A program made the position numbers and the translations under genes. Of a DNA stretch of 53,473 nucleotides, positions 33,546-41,742 are shown one piece after another. The notes beneath the pieces were generated by a model. It saw only the letters and a list, made by a program, of their open reading frames with translations, was not told the origin of the DNA and made no database searches. Within the stretch, counting starts at the first letter, position 1. Every line of letters begins with the position of its first letter. Source of the stretch: Nonomuraea longispora (lineage in GTDB: Bacteria > Actinomycetota > Actinomycetes > Streptosporangiales > Streptosporangiaceae). Location of the stretch: positions 1 to 53,473 of the forward strand of contig NZ_SMJZ01000030.1 of the NCBI RefSeq assembly GCF_004348345.1, read 5' to 3'.

Positions 33546-34492
33546 CCCTGTCCTCCCCGCTGCTGCTGACCGTCGGGCTGTTCGTGACGGCGGCGCTCGC
33601 CTGGGCCGCCGTCGTCTCGGCGCGCCGGCGCGCGGCCGCACTCGCCGCGGCCGGGATCGCCGTGCGGGGCGGCCGGAGCGCGTACCTCGGGGTCGGGTTG
33701 ACGATCGCCGGCGTCGCGGTGCTCGCGGTCGCCACCGCGGGACCGGCGGCCATGGTGCCGGTGCCGCGGACCGCGGGCACCGTCATCCTCGCCATCGACG
33801 TCTCCAACAGCATGGGCGCCGACGACGTCGCCCCCAACCGACTGGCCGCCGCGCAGCGGGCGGCCCGCGCGTTCGTGGCGGCGCAGCCCGACAGCGTCGA
33901 CATCGGGGTCGTCGCGTTCGAGCGGGGCGCGCTCACCACCGCCAGGCCCGACCGCGACCACTCGCTCGCGCTCAAGGCCATCGACCGGCTGAAGCTCACC
34001 GGCGGCACCTCGCTGGGCACGGCCATCACGGCCGCGCTGTCGGTGATCGGCGGCAAGGAGGTGGCCGTCGGCCGCGACGGGGAGACGCCCGACCTCGGCT
34101 ACTGGCCGTCGGCGACGATCGTCATGTTCTCCGACGGGCAGAACCAGGGCGGCGACGTCGAACGGGCCGCCGAGGCCGCTCAAAAGGCGGGCGTGCACGT
34201 CCACACCGTCGGGGTCGGGACCACGGCCGGGACCACGGTGAAGGTCGACGGCTACCACCTGCAGACCTCGCTGGAGGAGGAACCCCTCACCGTGATCGCG
34301 CAGACCACCGGCGGCGCCTACCATCCCGCCTCCGACACCGCGCGGCTCGACGGGATCGCCGACACGATCGACCTGCGGCTGACCGTCTCCGACGAGCCGC
34401 TGCCCCTCGCCGGCGCCCTGATCGGGCTCGCCCTTGCGCTGCTCGCCGCGGGAGCGGCGGTCACCGTGCTCCGGTCGGGACGAGTGATCTAG
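33542..34492 (+). CDS. VWA domain membrane protein (BatA-like)
   Basis: 316 aa. Membrane helices at about 5-25, 40-62 and 285-310 flank a VWA domain (about 80-270) with the MIDAS motif DVSNSMGADD (DxSxS), the conserved Thr in GGTSLGTAIT, and FSDGQNQGG. The layout matches BatA/BatB-type proteins of MoxR operons. Strong Shine-Dalgarno (GGGGAAGGAG) sits within the bridge ORF. Its TAG is immediately followed by the start of the second VWA gene. Confidence 0.92.
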   Translation: MTLSSPLLLTVGLFVTAALAWAAVVSARRRAAALAAAGIAVRGGRSAYLGVGLTIAGVAVLAVATAGPAAMVPVPRTAGTVILAIDVSNSMGADDVAPNRLAAAQRAARAFVAAQPDSVDIGVVAFERGALTTARPDRDHSLALKAIDRLKLTGGTSLGTAITAALSVIGGKEVAVGRDGETPDLGYWPSATIVMFSDGQNQGGDVERAAEAAQKAGVHVHTVGVGTTAGTTVKVDGYHLQTSLEEEPLTVIAQTTGGAYHPASDTARLDGIADTIDLRLTVSDEPLPLAGALIGLALALLAAGAAVTVLRSGRVI

Positions 34493-35548
34493 ATGGTGTT
34501 CTCGTGGCCGTGGGCGCTGCTGTCCGTACTGATCATTCCGCTGATCTTCGCCATCCGCTGGTGGATGCGGCGGCGGCGCCGGCGGGCGGCCGTGCGCGTC
34601 ACCTCGATCGCGCTCGTACGCACCGCGCTGCCGGGGCGTACCCGCTGGACGCGGAAGATCCCGGCGGCGCTGTTCGTGACCGGGCTGGCGCTGCTCGCGG
34701 TGGGCGCCGCGCGGCCGCAGGCGTCGGTGCCGGTGCCGCAGACGTCGGCGACGATCCTGCTCGCGCTCGACACCTCCGGCTCCATGTGCTCCACGGACGT
34801 CGATCCCAACCGCATCACCGCCGCGAGGAAGGCCGCCGCGGAGTTCATCGAGTCGCAGCGGGGCGGGCCGCGCATCGGGCTGGTCACCTTCGCGGGCAGC
34901 GCGGGTCTGCTCGTGTCTCCCACCGACGACACCGACGCGCTGATCGAGGCGCTGGACGGTCTCACCGTGGGCCGCGGCACCGCGATCGGGCAGGCCATGC
35001 TCGCGTCGATCGACGCCATCGCCGAGGTCGACCCGTCGGTCGCCCCCGCGGGGGCGAACCCTCCCGGCGGGGAGTCCGGCTACGCCGGCGCCGCGATCGT
35101 CGTCCTCACCGACGGCGCCAACACGCAGGGCGTCGACCCGCAGACCGCCGCTCAGGAGGCGGCCCTGCGGCGCGTCCGCGTCTTCCCCATCGGCTTCGGC
35201 AGCACGAGTCCGGCTCCCATGGTCTGCGAGAACTCGCAGTTCGACGGCCGGGGCTATGGCAGGTGGGACGGGATGAGCGGGCGCGGCGGGTTCGACAGGG
35301 GCCGCAACGTGCGCATGCTCGACGAGCCCGCGCTCAAGCGGATAGCCCGGACCACCGGCGGCTCCTACCACCGCGCCGAGAACGCCGACCAGCTCCAGGA
35401 AGCCCTCGACGCCCTGCCCGGCACCTTCACCGTCATCACCCAGCGGGTCGACACCGCCGCCGCGTTCGCCGCCGCCGGCGGTCTCCTCGTCACGGCCGCC
35501 CTGTCCCTCTCTCTCTGGTGGAACCGGCCCCGCCCGCCGACCCGTTGA
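34493..35548 (+). CDS. VWA domain membrane protein (BatB-like)
   Basis: 351 aa. N-terminal helix (MVFSWPWALLSVLIIPLIFAIRWWM), second helix at about 55-75, VWA domain with DTSGSMCSTD (MIDAS), GRGTAIGQAM and LTDGANTQG. It contains an insertion rich in Gly/Arg (SQFDGRGYGRWDGMSGRGGFDRGR, about 243-266) not found in most relatives. A C-terminal membrane helix lies at about 320-340. It abuts the preceding VWA gene and completes the operon. The insertion could be a binding loop. Confidence 0.92.
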   Translation: MVFSWPWALLSVLIIPLIFAIRWWMRRRRRRAAVRVTSIALVRTALPGRTRWTRKIPAALFVTGLALLAVGAARPQASVPVPQTSATILLALDTSGSMCSTDVDPNRITAARKAAAEFIESQRGGPRIGLVTFAGSAGLLVSPTDDTDALIEALDGLTVGRGTAIGQAMLASIDAIAEVDPSVAPAGANPPGGESGYAGAAIVVLTDGANTQGVDPQTAAQEAALRRVRVFPIGFGSTSPAPMVCENSQFDGRGYGRWDGMSGRGGFDRGRNVRMLDEPALKRIARTTGGSYHRAENADQLQEALDALPGTFTVITQRVDTAAAFAAAGGLLVTAALSLSLWWNRPRPPTR

Positions 35549-35585
35549 CGCGACGCCGGGTCGCCCGGCGCCGCACAGCCCGAGG

Positions 35586-35966
35586 TCACTCGCGGCGGCC
35601 GAGGAGCCTGTCGATGCTGCGGCGTTCGCGCTTGGTGGGGCGTCCCGCGCCACGGGAGCGGACGGCCACCGTCACCGTCTCTTCACGGGGAGGCGGCGGA
35701 GGGCTCTTGTCGACGTAGCACTCGGCGGCCACGGCGGCGCCGACCCGTTTGGTGATGATCCGGGAGACGACCACGATGCGTTCGCGTCCCTCGTGCCGCA
35801 GCCGGATCTCGTCACCGGCGCGTACGGCGTGCGCGGGCTTCACGCGCACCCCGTTGACCCGGACGTGGCCGCCCCGGCAGGCGTCGGACGCGATCGAGCG
35901 CGTCCTGGTCAGCCGCACCGACCAGATCCAGCTGTCCACCCGGGCACTCACCTGCTCGCCTGCCAT
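35586..35966 (-). CDS. S4-domain RNA-binding protein (Hsp15/RlbA-like)
   Basis: 126 aa. The S4 fold (about 7-60: ARVDSWIWSVRLTRTRSIASDACRGGHVRVNGVRVKPAHAVRAGDEIRL) is textbook, followed by a basic C-terminal tail (GRPTKRERRSIDRLLGRR). Hsp15 relatives bind free 50S subunits with nascent chains during heat stress. Convergent with the VWA gene with a 37-nt gap. Start ATG 35966 has a fair site. Confidence 0.93.
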   Translation of the reverse strand: MAGEQVSARVDSWIWSVRLTRTRSIASDACRGGHVRVNGVRVKPAHAVRAGDEIRLRHEGRERIVVVSRIITKRVGAAVAAECYVDKSPPPPPREETVTVAVRSRGAGRPTKRERRSIDRLLGRRE

Positions 35967-36011
35967 GCCGACACTGTACTGAGCGGCGCGACGCGCCGCG
36001 GGCCCGGAACC

Positions 36012-36695
36012 TCAGGCGGGGCCGTAGCGGGCGGCGATGTCCGGGGATTCGGGCCACCGGCTGTAGGCGGGTGACTGCGGCCAGCCGTCGGGCGAATCCT
36101 GCCATTCCTCCTGCCGCCCGTACGGCAGCACGTCGATCAGCGCGAAGGTGTGGCTGAGCTGCTCGACGCCGCGGCCTTCGGTGTGCCAGGTGCGGTAGAC
36201 GGCGTCGCCGTCGCGCAGGAACACGTTGACCGCGAAGCCTCCGCCGGGAGGCGCGCCCACGTCGGCGCCGAACAGGCTGTTCGCGGTCGAGTACCAGGTC
36301 ATCGTGTTGCCGACCCGCCGCTTGTAGGCGAGCGCCTCCTCGATGGGGCCCTGGGTGACGATGACGAACCGGGCGTCGTAGTCGCCGAGGAACTCCAGCC
36401 GGGTGAACTGGGAGGTGAATCCCGTGCAGCCCGAGCACTGCCATTCCTCACCGGGGAACCACATGTGGTTGTAGACGATCAGCTGCCTCCTGCCGTCGAA
36501 GATGTCGGCCAGCCGGACCGGCCCCTTCTTGCCTTCGAGGGTGTAGTCGGGCATCTCCACCATGGGGAGGCGGCGGCGCTGGGCGGCGATGGCGTCGAGT
36601 TCCCTGGTCGCGGCCTTCTCCCTGGCGCGGAGCTCGTCGAGCCGATGCTGCCAGGTGGCGGCGTCGACCACGGGCGGTAGCGCGTTGGTGGTCAT
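36012..36695 (-). CDS. DUF899 thioredoxin-like family protein
   Basis: 227 aa. Contains LADIFDGRRQLIVYNHMWFPGEEWQCSGCTGFTSQF, the DUF899 hallmark with a CxxC (Cys-Ser-Gly-Cys), and the later GNTMTWYSTANSLFGADVG and VNVFLRDGDAVYRTWHTEGRGVEQL. Family members have a thioredoxin fold of uncertain reaction. ATG 36695 has GAGGAGGGACC upstream. It is divergent from the FAD oxidoreductase gene, whose operator array lies between them. Confidence 0.92.
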   Translation of the reverse strand: MTTNALPPVVDAATWQHRLDELRAREKAATRELDAIAAQRRRLPMVEMPDYTLEGKKGPVRLADIFDGRRQLIVYNHMWFPGEEWQCSGCTGFTSQFTRLEFLGDYDARFVIVTQGPIEEALAYKRRVGNTMTWYSTANSLFGADVGAPPGGGFAVNVFLRDGDAVYRTWHTEGRGVEQLSHTFALIDVLPYGRQEEWQDSPDGWPQSPAYSRWPESPDIAARYGPA

Positions 36696-36783
36696 GGTCC
36701 CTCCTCAGTACGTGCGGTGTCGGACATGCTGACCCGGCACGCGCCCGGAACTCATCGCTGCCCTGGAGATTTGACCGTACAAA

Positions 36784-36830
36784 ACGTGCTCTCTGCACGT
36801 TCGTGCATATTTCTTGCCCATCCGTGCACG
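36784..36830. promoter_or_regulatory. Operator array of CGTGC-type half sites upstream of the FAD oxidoreductase operon
   Basis: Three overlapping or adjacent inverted repeats share one half site: ACGTGC-N5-GCACGT (36784-36800), TGCACG-TT-CGTGCA (36794-36807) and CGTGCACG (36823-36830). The array ends 20 bp before ATG 36851. The most probable binder is the SorC-family regulator encoded at 39569-40552, at the other end of the gene group. Confidence 0.7.
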
Positions 36831-36850
36831 CAGAAGTCACAGTGGCGCGC

Positions 36851-38275
36851 ATGGATTCGACTACCCTCCGCTATACGCGCGACATCCCGGTCGGTGAGCC
36901 CACGGACGTTCTCGTCGTGGGAGGCGGGCCCGCGGGCCTGGCCGCCGCGATCGCCGCCGCACGGGCCGGGGCGTCCGTACGGCTCGTCGAGCGGTTCGGC
37001 TTCCTCGGCGGCAACCTGACCGCCGGGCTGGTCGGCCCCTGCATGACGTCGTTCTCGCTGGACGGCAGCACGCAGCTGATCCGCGGCGTCTTCGACGAGT
37101 TCGTCCGCAGGATGGAGGCCGCCGGTGGAGCGGTCCACCCTTCGCGCACCAGGGCGGGAAGCCAGTACTCCGGATTCATGGTGTTCGGGCACGAAGCCGT
37201 CACGCCGTTCGACCCCGAGACCGCCAAGCAGGTCGCGATGGAGATGTGTCTGGAGGCCGGGGTCGAGCTGCTGCTGCACAGCTTCGTCGCTGACACCCTG
37301 GTGGCGGACGGGCAGGTCACGGGCGTCGTCGTCGCGAACAAGAGCGGGCTGGCCGTGGTGCCCGCCACGGTCACCGTGGACTGCTCGGGCGACGGCGACG
37401 TGGCGGCGCGCGGGGGCGCCGCCTACGAGTACGGCCGGTCGAGCGACGGCGCCGTGCAGCCGATGACGGTGTTCTTCCGGGTGTCGAACGTCGACGACGC
37501 CAAGGTGCAGGCCTACCAGGACACGCACCCCGACGAACTGTTCCCCTATCAGGGCATCGTCGAGCGGGCCCGCGGGGAGGGCCGGTTCCCGATCCCGCGC
37601 CGCGGCGTCCAGCTGTTCAAGACGCTGGAGCCGGGCGTCTGGCGGATCAACACCACGAGGGTCCTCGGCATGGACGGCACCGACGTCGGAGACCTGACCC
37701 GAGCCGAGGTGCTCGGCCGGCGGCAGGTGCGGCAGCTGATGACGTTCTTCCACGAGAACCTGCCCGGCCTGGAGGAGGCCAAGCTGCTCGACACCGCCGC
37801 CACGGTGGGTGTGCGCGAGAGCAGACGTATCGTCGGTGAGTACGTCCTGACCTTGGAGGATCTCGTCGACGGGAAACATTTCGACGACGTCGTGGCCGTG
37901 GCCGGCTACCCGGTCGACATCCACAGCCCGGTCAGCGGCGACGGGCCGTTCGAGGACGGCATCCCGCCGACCGCGAACATCTACGAGATCCCGTTCCGCA
38001 GCCTGCTCCCGGTGGAGCTCGACGGTGTTCTCGTGGCCGGCCGGTGCATCTCCGCGACCCACGAGGCGCTGGCCGCCGTGCGGGTGATGCCACCGTCGTT
38101 CGCGATGGGCGAGGCGGCGGGGCTGGGCGCGGCGATGGCGGTCGCCGCCGGCGTCGCGCCGCGGCGGGTCGACGTGCCCGCGCTCCAGCAGCGGCTGCTC
38201 GACCAGGGCGCCTACCTCGGCCCGCGGGCCGAGCGGCTCCCGGCCGCGAGCGGCGGGCCGGGAGGCGGACGATGA
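36851..38275 (+). CDS. FAD-dependent oxidoreductase (FAD_oxidored/PF12831 type)
   Basis: 474 aa. The FAD-binding GGGPAGLAAAIAAARAGASVRLVERFGFLGGNLTAG loop is at about 20-60. The rest has the FAD-oxidored architecture (TVTVDCSGDGDVAARGGAAYE, CISATHEALAAVRVMPPSFAMGEAAGLGAA). These enzymes are flavin dehydrogenases of unknown substrate, often found with sugar-type transporters. The in-frame ATG at 36803 lies inside the operator and is rejected. The stop overlaps the next start (ATGA), coupling it to the MHS transporter. Confidence 0.9.
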   Translation: MDSTTLRYTRDIPVGEPTDVLVVGGGPAGLAAAIAAARAGASVRLVERFGFLGGNLTAGLVGPCMTSFSLDGSTQLIRGVFDEFVRRMEAAGGAVHPSRTRAGSQYSGFMVFGHEAVTPFDPETAKQVAMEMCLEAGVELLLHSFVADTLVADGQVTGVVVANKSGLAVVPATVTVDCSGDGDVAARGGAAYEYGRSSDGAVQPMTVFFRVSNVDDAKVQAYQDTHPDELFPYQGIVERARGEGRFPIPRRGVQLFKTLEPGVWRINTTRVLGMDGTDVGDLTRAEVLGRRQVRQLMTFFHENLPGLEEAKLLDTAATVGVRESRRIVGEYVLTLEDLVDGKHFDDVVAVAGYPVDIHSPVSGDGPFEDGIPPTANIYEIPFRSLLPVELDGVLVAGRCISATHEALAAVRVMPPSFAMGEAAGLGAAMAVAAGVAPRRVDVPALQQRLLDQGAYLGPRAERLPAASGGPGGGR

Positions 38276-39603
38276 TCCGCCGCGTGGTCTCCGCGAGCAC
38301 GATCGGGACCGCGCTCGAATGGTACGACTTCATGTTGTACGGCACCGCGGCCGCGCTCGTGTTCGGCAAGGTGTTCTTCCCCGAAGGCGACCCGCTCGCG
38401 GCGACACTGGCCTCGCTCGGCACGTTCGCGGTCGGCTTCTTCGCCCGCCCCGTCGGCGGCATGCTCTTCGGCCACCTCGGCGACCGGTACGGACGGCGGT
38501 TCGTGCTCGTCGTGACGTTGACGGTGATGGCCGTCTCGTCGACGGCGATCGGCCTGATCCCCGACTACGCGTCGATAGGCGTCGCCGCCCCGGTGATCCT
38601 CGTCCTGCTGCGGATCACGCAGGGTCTCGGCGCGGGAGCGGAGTACGCGGGCGGCGCGCTGATGGCCGCCGAGCACGCGCCTCCCGGCCGTCGCGGGTTG
38701 TTCGCCGCGATCCCGCCCACGGGCAACGCGCTCGGTGTCATCCTCGCCACCCTCGTGTTCACCCCGTTCACGTGGCTGGCCCAGGACGCGTTCCTCGGCT
38801 GGGGCTGGCGGGTGCCGTTCCTCGTCAGCATCCTGATCCTGCCCGTCGGCCTCTACATCAGGTCACGGGTGGACGAGACGCCGGCGTTCACCGAGACCGT
38901 CAAGGCCGGCGACCGGAGCGCCGCGCCCCTGGTCGCGGTGCTGCGGGAGGCGCCGGGGTCGCTGCTGAAGGGTTTCCTGGTCAGTGTCGGGCCGAACGTG
39001 GCGACGTACATCCCGAGCGTCTACGCGCTGTCGTACGTCACCGACAACGTCGGCCTGGCCGCGGCGGTCGCCACGGGTGGGCTGCTCGTGGCCAACACGA
39101 TCAAACTCGTCACGCTGCCGCTGTGCGGCGCGCTGTCCGACCGGTTCGGGCGCAGGCCGGTGTTCATCGCGGGGGCCGTGCTGTGCGCCGTCGCCGCGTT
39201 CCCGTTCTTCTGGCTGCTCGACACCGGCAACGTGCTGCTGGTGTGGCTGGCCATGCTCCTCGTGCTGACGTTCGCGAACGACCTGATGCTGGGCTCGCAG
39301 GCGTCGATGTTGCCGGAGCAGTTCCCGACCCGGATGCGGTTCACGGGAGTGGCGGCGAGCCGGGAGCTGGCCGCGGCGGCCGCGGGCGGCACCCTGCCGT
39401 TCATCGCGGCCTTCCTGACCGCGCGCACGCAGGGCACATGGGCGATCTCGGCGCTGATGGTCGTCATGTGCGCCGTCGCGGTCGCCGGCGCGCTGGGCGT
39501 CAGGGAGGGCCGCAACGTACCGTTCGGCGGGGGCGGCGAGGAGTCCGACGGCGGCTCACCGGCCGCGCTCACGGATGTCGCTCCAACAGAACGTGGGCGG
39601 TGA
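38272..39603 (+). CDS. MHS-family MFS transporter (ShiA/ProP-like)
   Basis: 443 aa, twelve membrane helices. The family start IGTALEWYDFMLYGTAAAL, GHLGDRYGRRFVLVVTL between helices 2 and 3, and CGALSDRFGRRPVF as the second-half motif identify the metabolite:H+ symporter (MHS) family, which takes up shikimate-, proline- or carboxylate-type solutes. ATG overlaps the FAD gene stop. Likely imports the substrate of the FAD oxidoreductase. The 3' end overlaps the SorC gene tail-to-tail by 35 nt. Confidence 0.93.
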   Translation: MIRRVVSASTIGTALEWYDFMLYGTAAALVFGKVFFPEGDPLAATLASLGTFAVGFFARPVGGMLFGHLGDRYGRRFVLVVTLTVMAVSSTAIGLIPDYASIGVAAPVILVLLRITQGLGAGAEYAGGALMAAEHAPPGRRGLFAAIPPTGNALGVILATLVFTPFTWLAQDAFLGWGWRVPFLVSILILPVGLYIRSRVDETPAFTETVKAGDRSAAPLVAVLREAPGSLLKGFLVSVGPNVATYIPSVYALSYVTDNVGLAAAVATGGLLVANTIKLVTLPLCGALSDRFGRRPVFIAGAVLCAVAAFPFFWLLDTGNVLLVWLAMLLVLTFANDLMLGSQASMLPEQFPTRMRFTGVAASRELAAAAAGGTLPFIAAFLTARTQGTWAISALMVVMCAVAVAGALGVREGRNVPFGGGGEESDGGSPAALTDVAPTERGR

Positions 39604-40552
39604 TCTCGTCGATGACGAGCTCGGTGACGTAGCCGCCGGTGAGCGCCGCGTGCAGGGCGTCGACCTTGTGGTCGCCCGACACGGCGCAGATCCGGTGCTT
39701 GATCTGCCGGAACTGGTCGAGGTCGGGCCCGCTCGTCCTGGCGTTGAACCTGACGCCGTCGTGCGTCCCGTCCAGCCGGTAGAACGAGGTGGCGATGTCG
39801 CCGACGGCTCCGTCCTCCGCCAGCGAGGCGAAGTCGCCCTCGTCGAGGAAATAGCCGCTCAGGTAGGGGCTGCTGGGCATCCCGTCGGTCACGGTGCCTA
39901 CGCTGAACAGCGCCGCGTCGGCGCTCTGCTGCAGCTCGACGACCCAGCGCACGCTGCGCTCGCGCAGCAGCAGCTCCTTGGCCCGCGGTGAGTCGAAGAA
40001 CAGCGGTACGGGGAACTGCTGCACGTAGGCGCCGAACGCCGACCCGAAGGCGGACAACATGGAGCCCGCGTAGTGCATGCCGGTCGTACGCGCGTTGCCG
40101 AGGCCGTTGAGCTGCACGATCTGGCAGTTGGTGGTCTCCTTGGGCACCAGGCAGCGGCTGATGGCGTTGACCATCGTGCCCCACGACAGGCCGATGATCA
40201 TGTCGGAGTCGAACACCGAGGTGAGCAGCCGTGCCGTGTAGACGGCGCACCGTTCCAGCCGCTCCACCGTCGAGGCGGTCGTCGGCACCGGCACCACGTG
40301 CGCGTGCACGGCGTACCGTCCGGCGAGCTCGGCCTCACTCCGCGTCGACCGGGTGCGGGGCGGCATCACGCGGATCTCGACTAGGCCGACGTCACGCGCG
40401 TAGGCGAGCAGCCTGGACACGGTCGAGCGTGAGGCGCCGAGCTCCCTGGCGATCGTGTCCATCGTGACGCCGTGCAGGTAGTACTTCCTCGCCGCCCACA
40501 GCGCATCCTCCACGCGGTGGTCGACGGCCGGGCGTTCACCTTCGACGGACAT
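39569..40552 (-). CDS. SorC/DeoR-type sugar-binding transcriptional regulator
   Basis: 327 aa. The N-terminal HTH (about 20-60: ARKYYLHGVTMDTIARELGASRSTVSRLLAYARDVGLVEIRV) is followed by the sugar-phosphate-isomerase-like effector domain (GLSWGTMVNAISRCL, CQIVQLNGLGNARTTGMHYAGSML, SLAEDGAVGDIATSFYRLDG, HRICAVSGDHKVDALHAALTGGYVTELVIDE). Members respond to phosphorylated sugars or polyols. It faces the MHS transporter gene, and the CGTGC array at 36784-36830 is the probable operator, so this three-gene group is a candidate sugar- or polyol-type catabolic module. Confidence 0.93.
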   Translation of the reverse strand: MSVEGERPAVDHRVEDALWAARKYYLHGVTMDTIARELGASRSTVSRLLAYARDVGLVEIRVMPPRTRSTRSEAELAGRYAVHAHVVPVPTTASTVERLERCAVYTARLLTSVFDSDMIIGLSWGTMVNAISRCLVPKETTNCQIVQLNGLGNARTTGMHYAGSMLSAFGSAFGAYVQQFPVPLFFDSPRAKELLLRERSVRWVVELQQSADAALFSVGTVTDGMPSSPYLSGYFLDEGDFASLAEDGAVGDIATSFYRLDGTHDGVRFNARTSGPDLDQFRQIKHRICAVSGDHKVDALHAALTGGYVTELVIDEITAHVLLERHP

Positions 40553-40799
40553 ACGGCCTTCCTACAGCGGCAGGCGGCCGATCGGCAAGCGTCGTCCCAG
40601 GTGGGAGCCCGCAAAGAGGCCGGGTGAACCGGCCGCTGGACATCAGGCGGCGCCCCCGCCACCCTGTCTTCGAGCTCTCGCAGAGTCGCCATGAGCGGCA
40701 CAGCAGCGGCAGGACACCGCGGGGACCAGCCGATGTGCCTGCCTGCGCAGACACCTTCAGGGCGGCGTGGGGAAGCCCTCACTCTCCCGCGCCGCCGAG

Positions 40800-40930
40800 G
40801 CCCAGGCCGCGCCGCGCCGCGCACGCGGTAGCGGTGGCGGAGCGGCGATTCCCCCAACTCCCGCTTGAACGCGGTGCTGAACGCGCTCTTCGACGCGTAG
40901 CCCAGCTCGGCGTCCGCCCGGCCGATCACC
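40800..40930 (-). pseudogene. C-terminal remnant of an AraC-family regulator
   Basis: On the minus strand ADAELGYASKSAFSTAFKRE is followed by LGESPLRHRYRVR, which matches the second helix-turn-helix of AraC regulators (GYxSxSAFSxAFKR). No N-terminal part or start remains: the upstream sequence shows the divergent TetR gene's promoter instead. The roughly 430 nt from 40553 to 40987 hold otherwise nothing recognisable. Confidence 0.7.
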
Positions 40931-40957
40931 GACTGCTCGCGACATGACAGTGAACAC

Positions 40958-40979
40958 CGATACGGGCGCAGCGGTATCG
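40958..40979. promoter_or_regulatory. Candidate TetR self-operator
   Basis: CGATAC (40958-40963) and GTATCG (40974-40979) are a perfect 6-bp inverted repeat with a 10-bp spacer, ending 8 bp before the TetR ATG. Such a position suits autorepression. Confidence 0.45.
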
Positions 40980-40987
40980 TTGCATCC

Positions 40988-41722
40988 ATGCGGACAAGGG
41001 CGGACACCTCGCCGGGCTCCACGCCGGAGGGCGGAGGACGCGAGCTGACCCGCCGGCGGGTGGTCGAGGCCGCGGCCGGCCTTCTGGCACGCGAGGGACG
41101 CGAGGCGGTCACCACCCGCGCGGTAGCCGCCGCGGCCGGCGTGCAGCCCCCCGCGATCTACCGCCACTTCGACGACATGGACGGTCTGCTCGACGCGGTG
41201 GCCGAGCACGGCTACACCCGGTTCATCGAGACCAAGCGCGCCGTCCCCACCCCCGACGACCCGGTCGACGACCTGCGGGCGGGCTGGGACCTCGCCGTCG
41301 AGTTCGGGCTCGCCAACCCGGCGCTCTACGCGATGTTGTACGGCGAGCCGAGGCGCGGCACGGACTCACCCGCGCACAGGGCCGGCATGGAGATGCTCCA
41401 CGGGCGCATCCGCCGCATCGCCGCGGCGGGCAGGCTCCGCGTCGACGAACCGCTCGCCGCCGCCATCATCCACGCCACCGCCCGCGGCGCCGTGCTCACC
41501 TGGCTGTCACTCCCCGAGGACGGGCGCGACCCGGCCCTGCTGACCGCCATGCGCGAGTCCATGGTCACCGCCGTCACCACGGACGAACCGGCCGTGCAGG
41601 ACCCCGGCCCCGCAGGCGCGGCCAGGGCACTGCGCGCCGCGCTGCCGCAGCAGAGCACGCTCAGCGAGGCGGAGCAGCACCTGCTCGGCGAGTGGCTCGA
41701 CCGCCTGGCCGCCGACGTGTAG
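40988..41722 (+). CDS. TetR-family transcriptional regulator
   Basis: 244 aa, slightly longer than usual. The HTH lies at about 22-66 (TRRRVVEAAAGLLAREGREAVTTRAVAAAAGVQPPAIYRHFDDMDGLLDAV). The C-terminal domain is of the TetR_C type (about 100-210) and is followed by a short extension (QQSTLSEAEQHLLGEWLDRLAADV). Convergent with the NAD(P)-binding reductase gene (20-nt gap). Confidence 0.92.
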   Translation: MRTRADTSPGSTPEGGGRELTRRRVVEAAAGLLAREGREAVTTRAVAAAAGVQPPAIYRHFDDMDGLLDAVAEHGYTRFIETKRAVPTPDDPVDDLRAGWDLAVEFGLANPALYAMLYGEPRRGTDSPAHRAGMEMLHGRIRRIAAAGRLRVDEPLAAAIIHATARGAVLTWLSLPEDGRDPALLTAMRESMVTAVTTDEPAVQDPGPAGAARALRAALPQQSTLSEAEQHLLGEWLDRLAADV

Positions 41723-41742
41723 CCCTCGGCCGCCGGCGGCCC

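Noticed and set aside
33167..35653. Long minus-strand frame across the VWA genes
   Set aside because: Low-complexity antisense translation; the plus-strand MIDAS motifs identify the real genes.
36803..36850. Upstream ATG of the FAD oxidoreductase frame
   Set aside because: It lies within the TGCACGTTCGTGCA operator, lacks a ribosome site, and its extra 16 residues precede the normal FAD-binding start.
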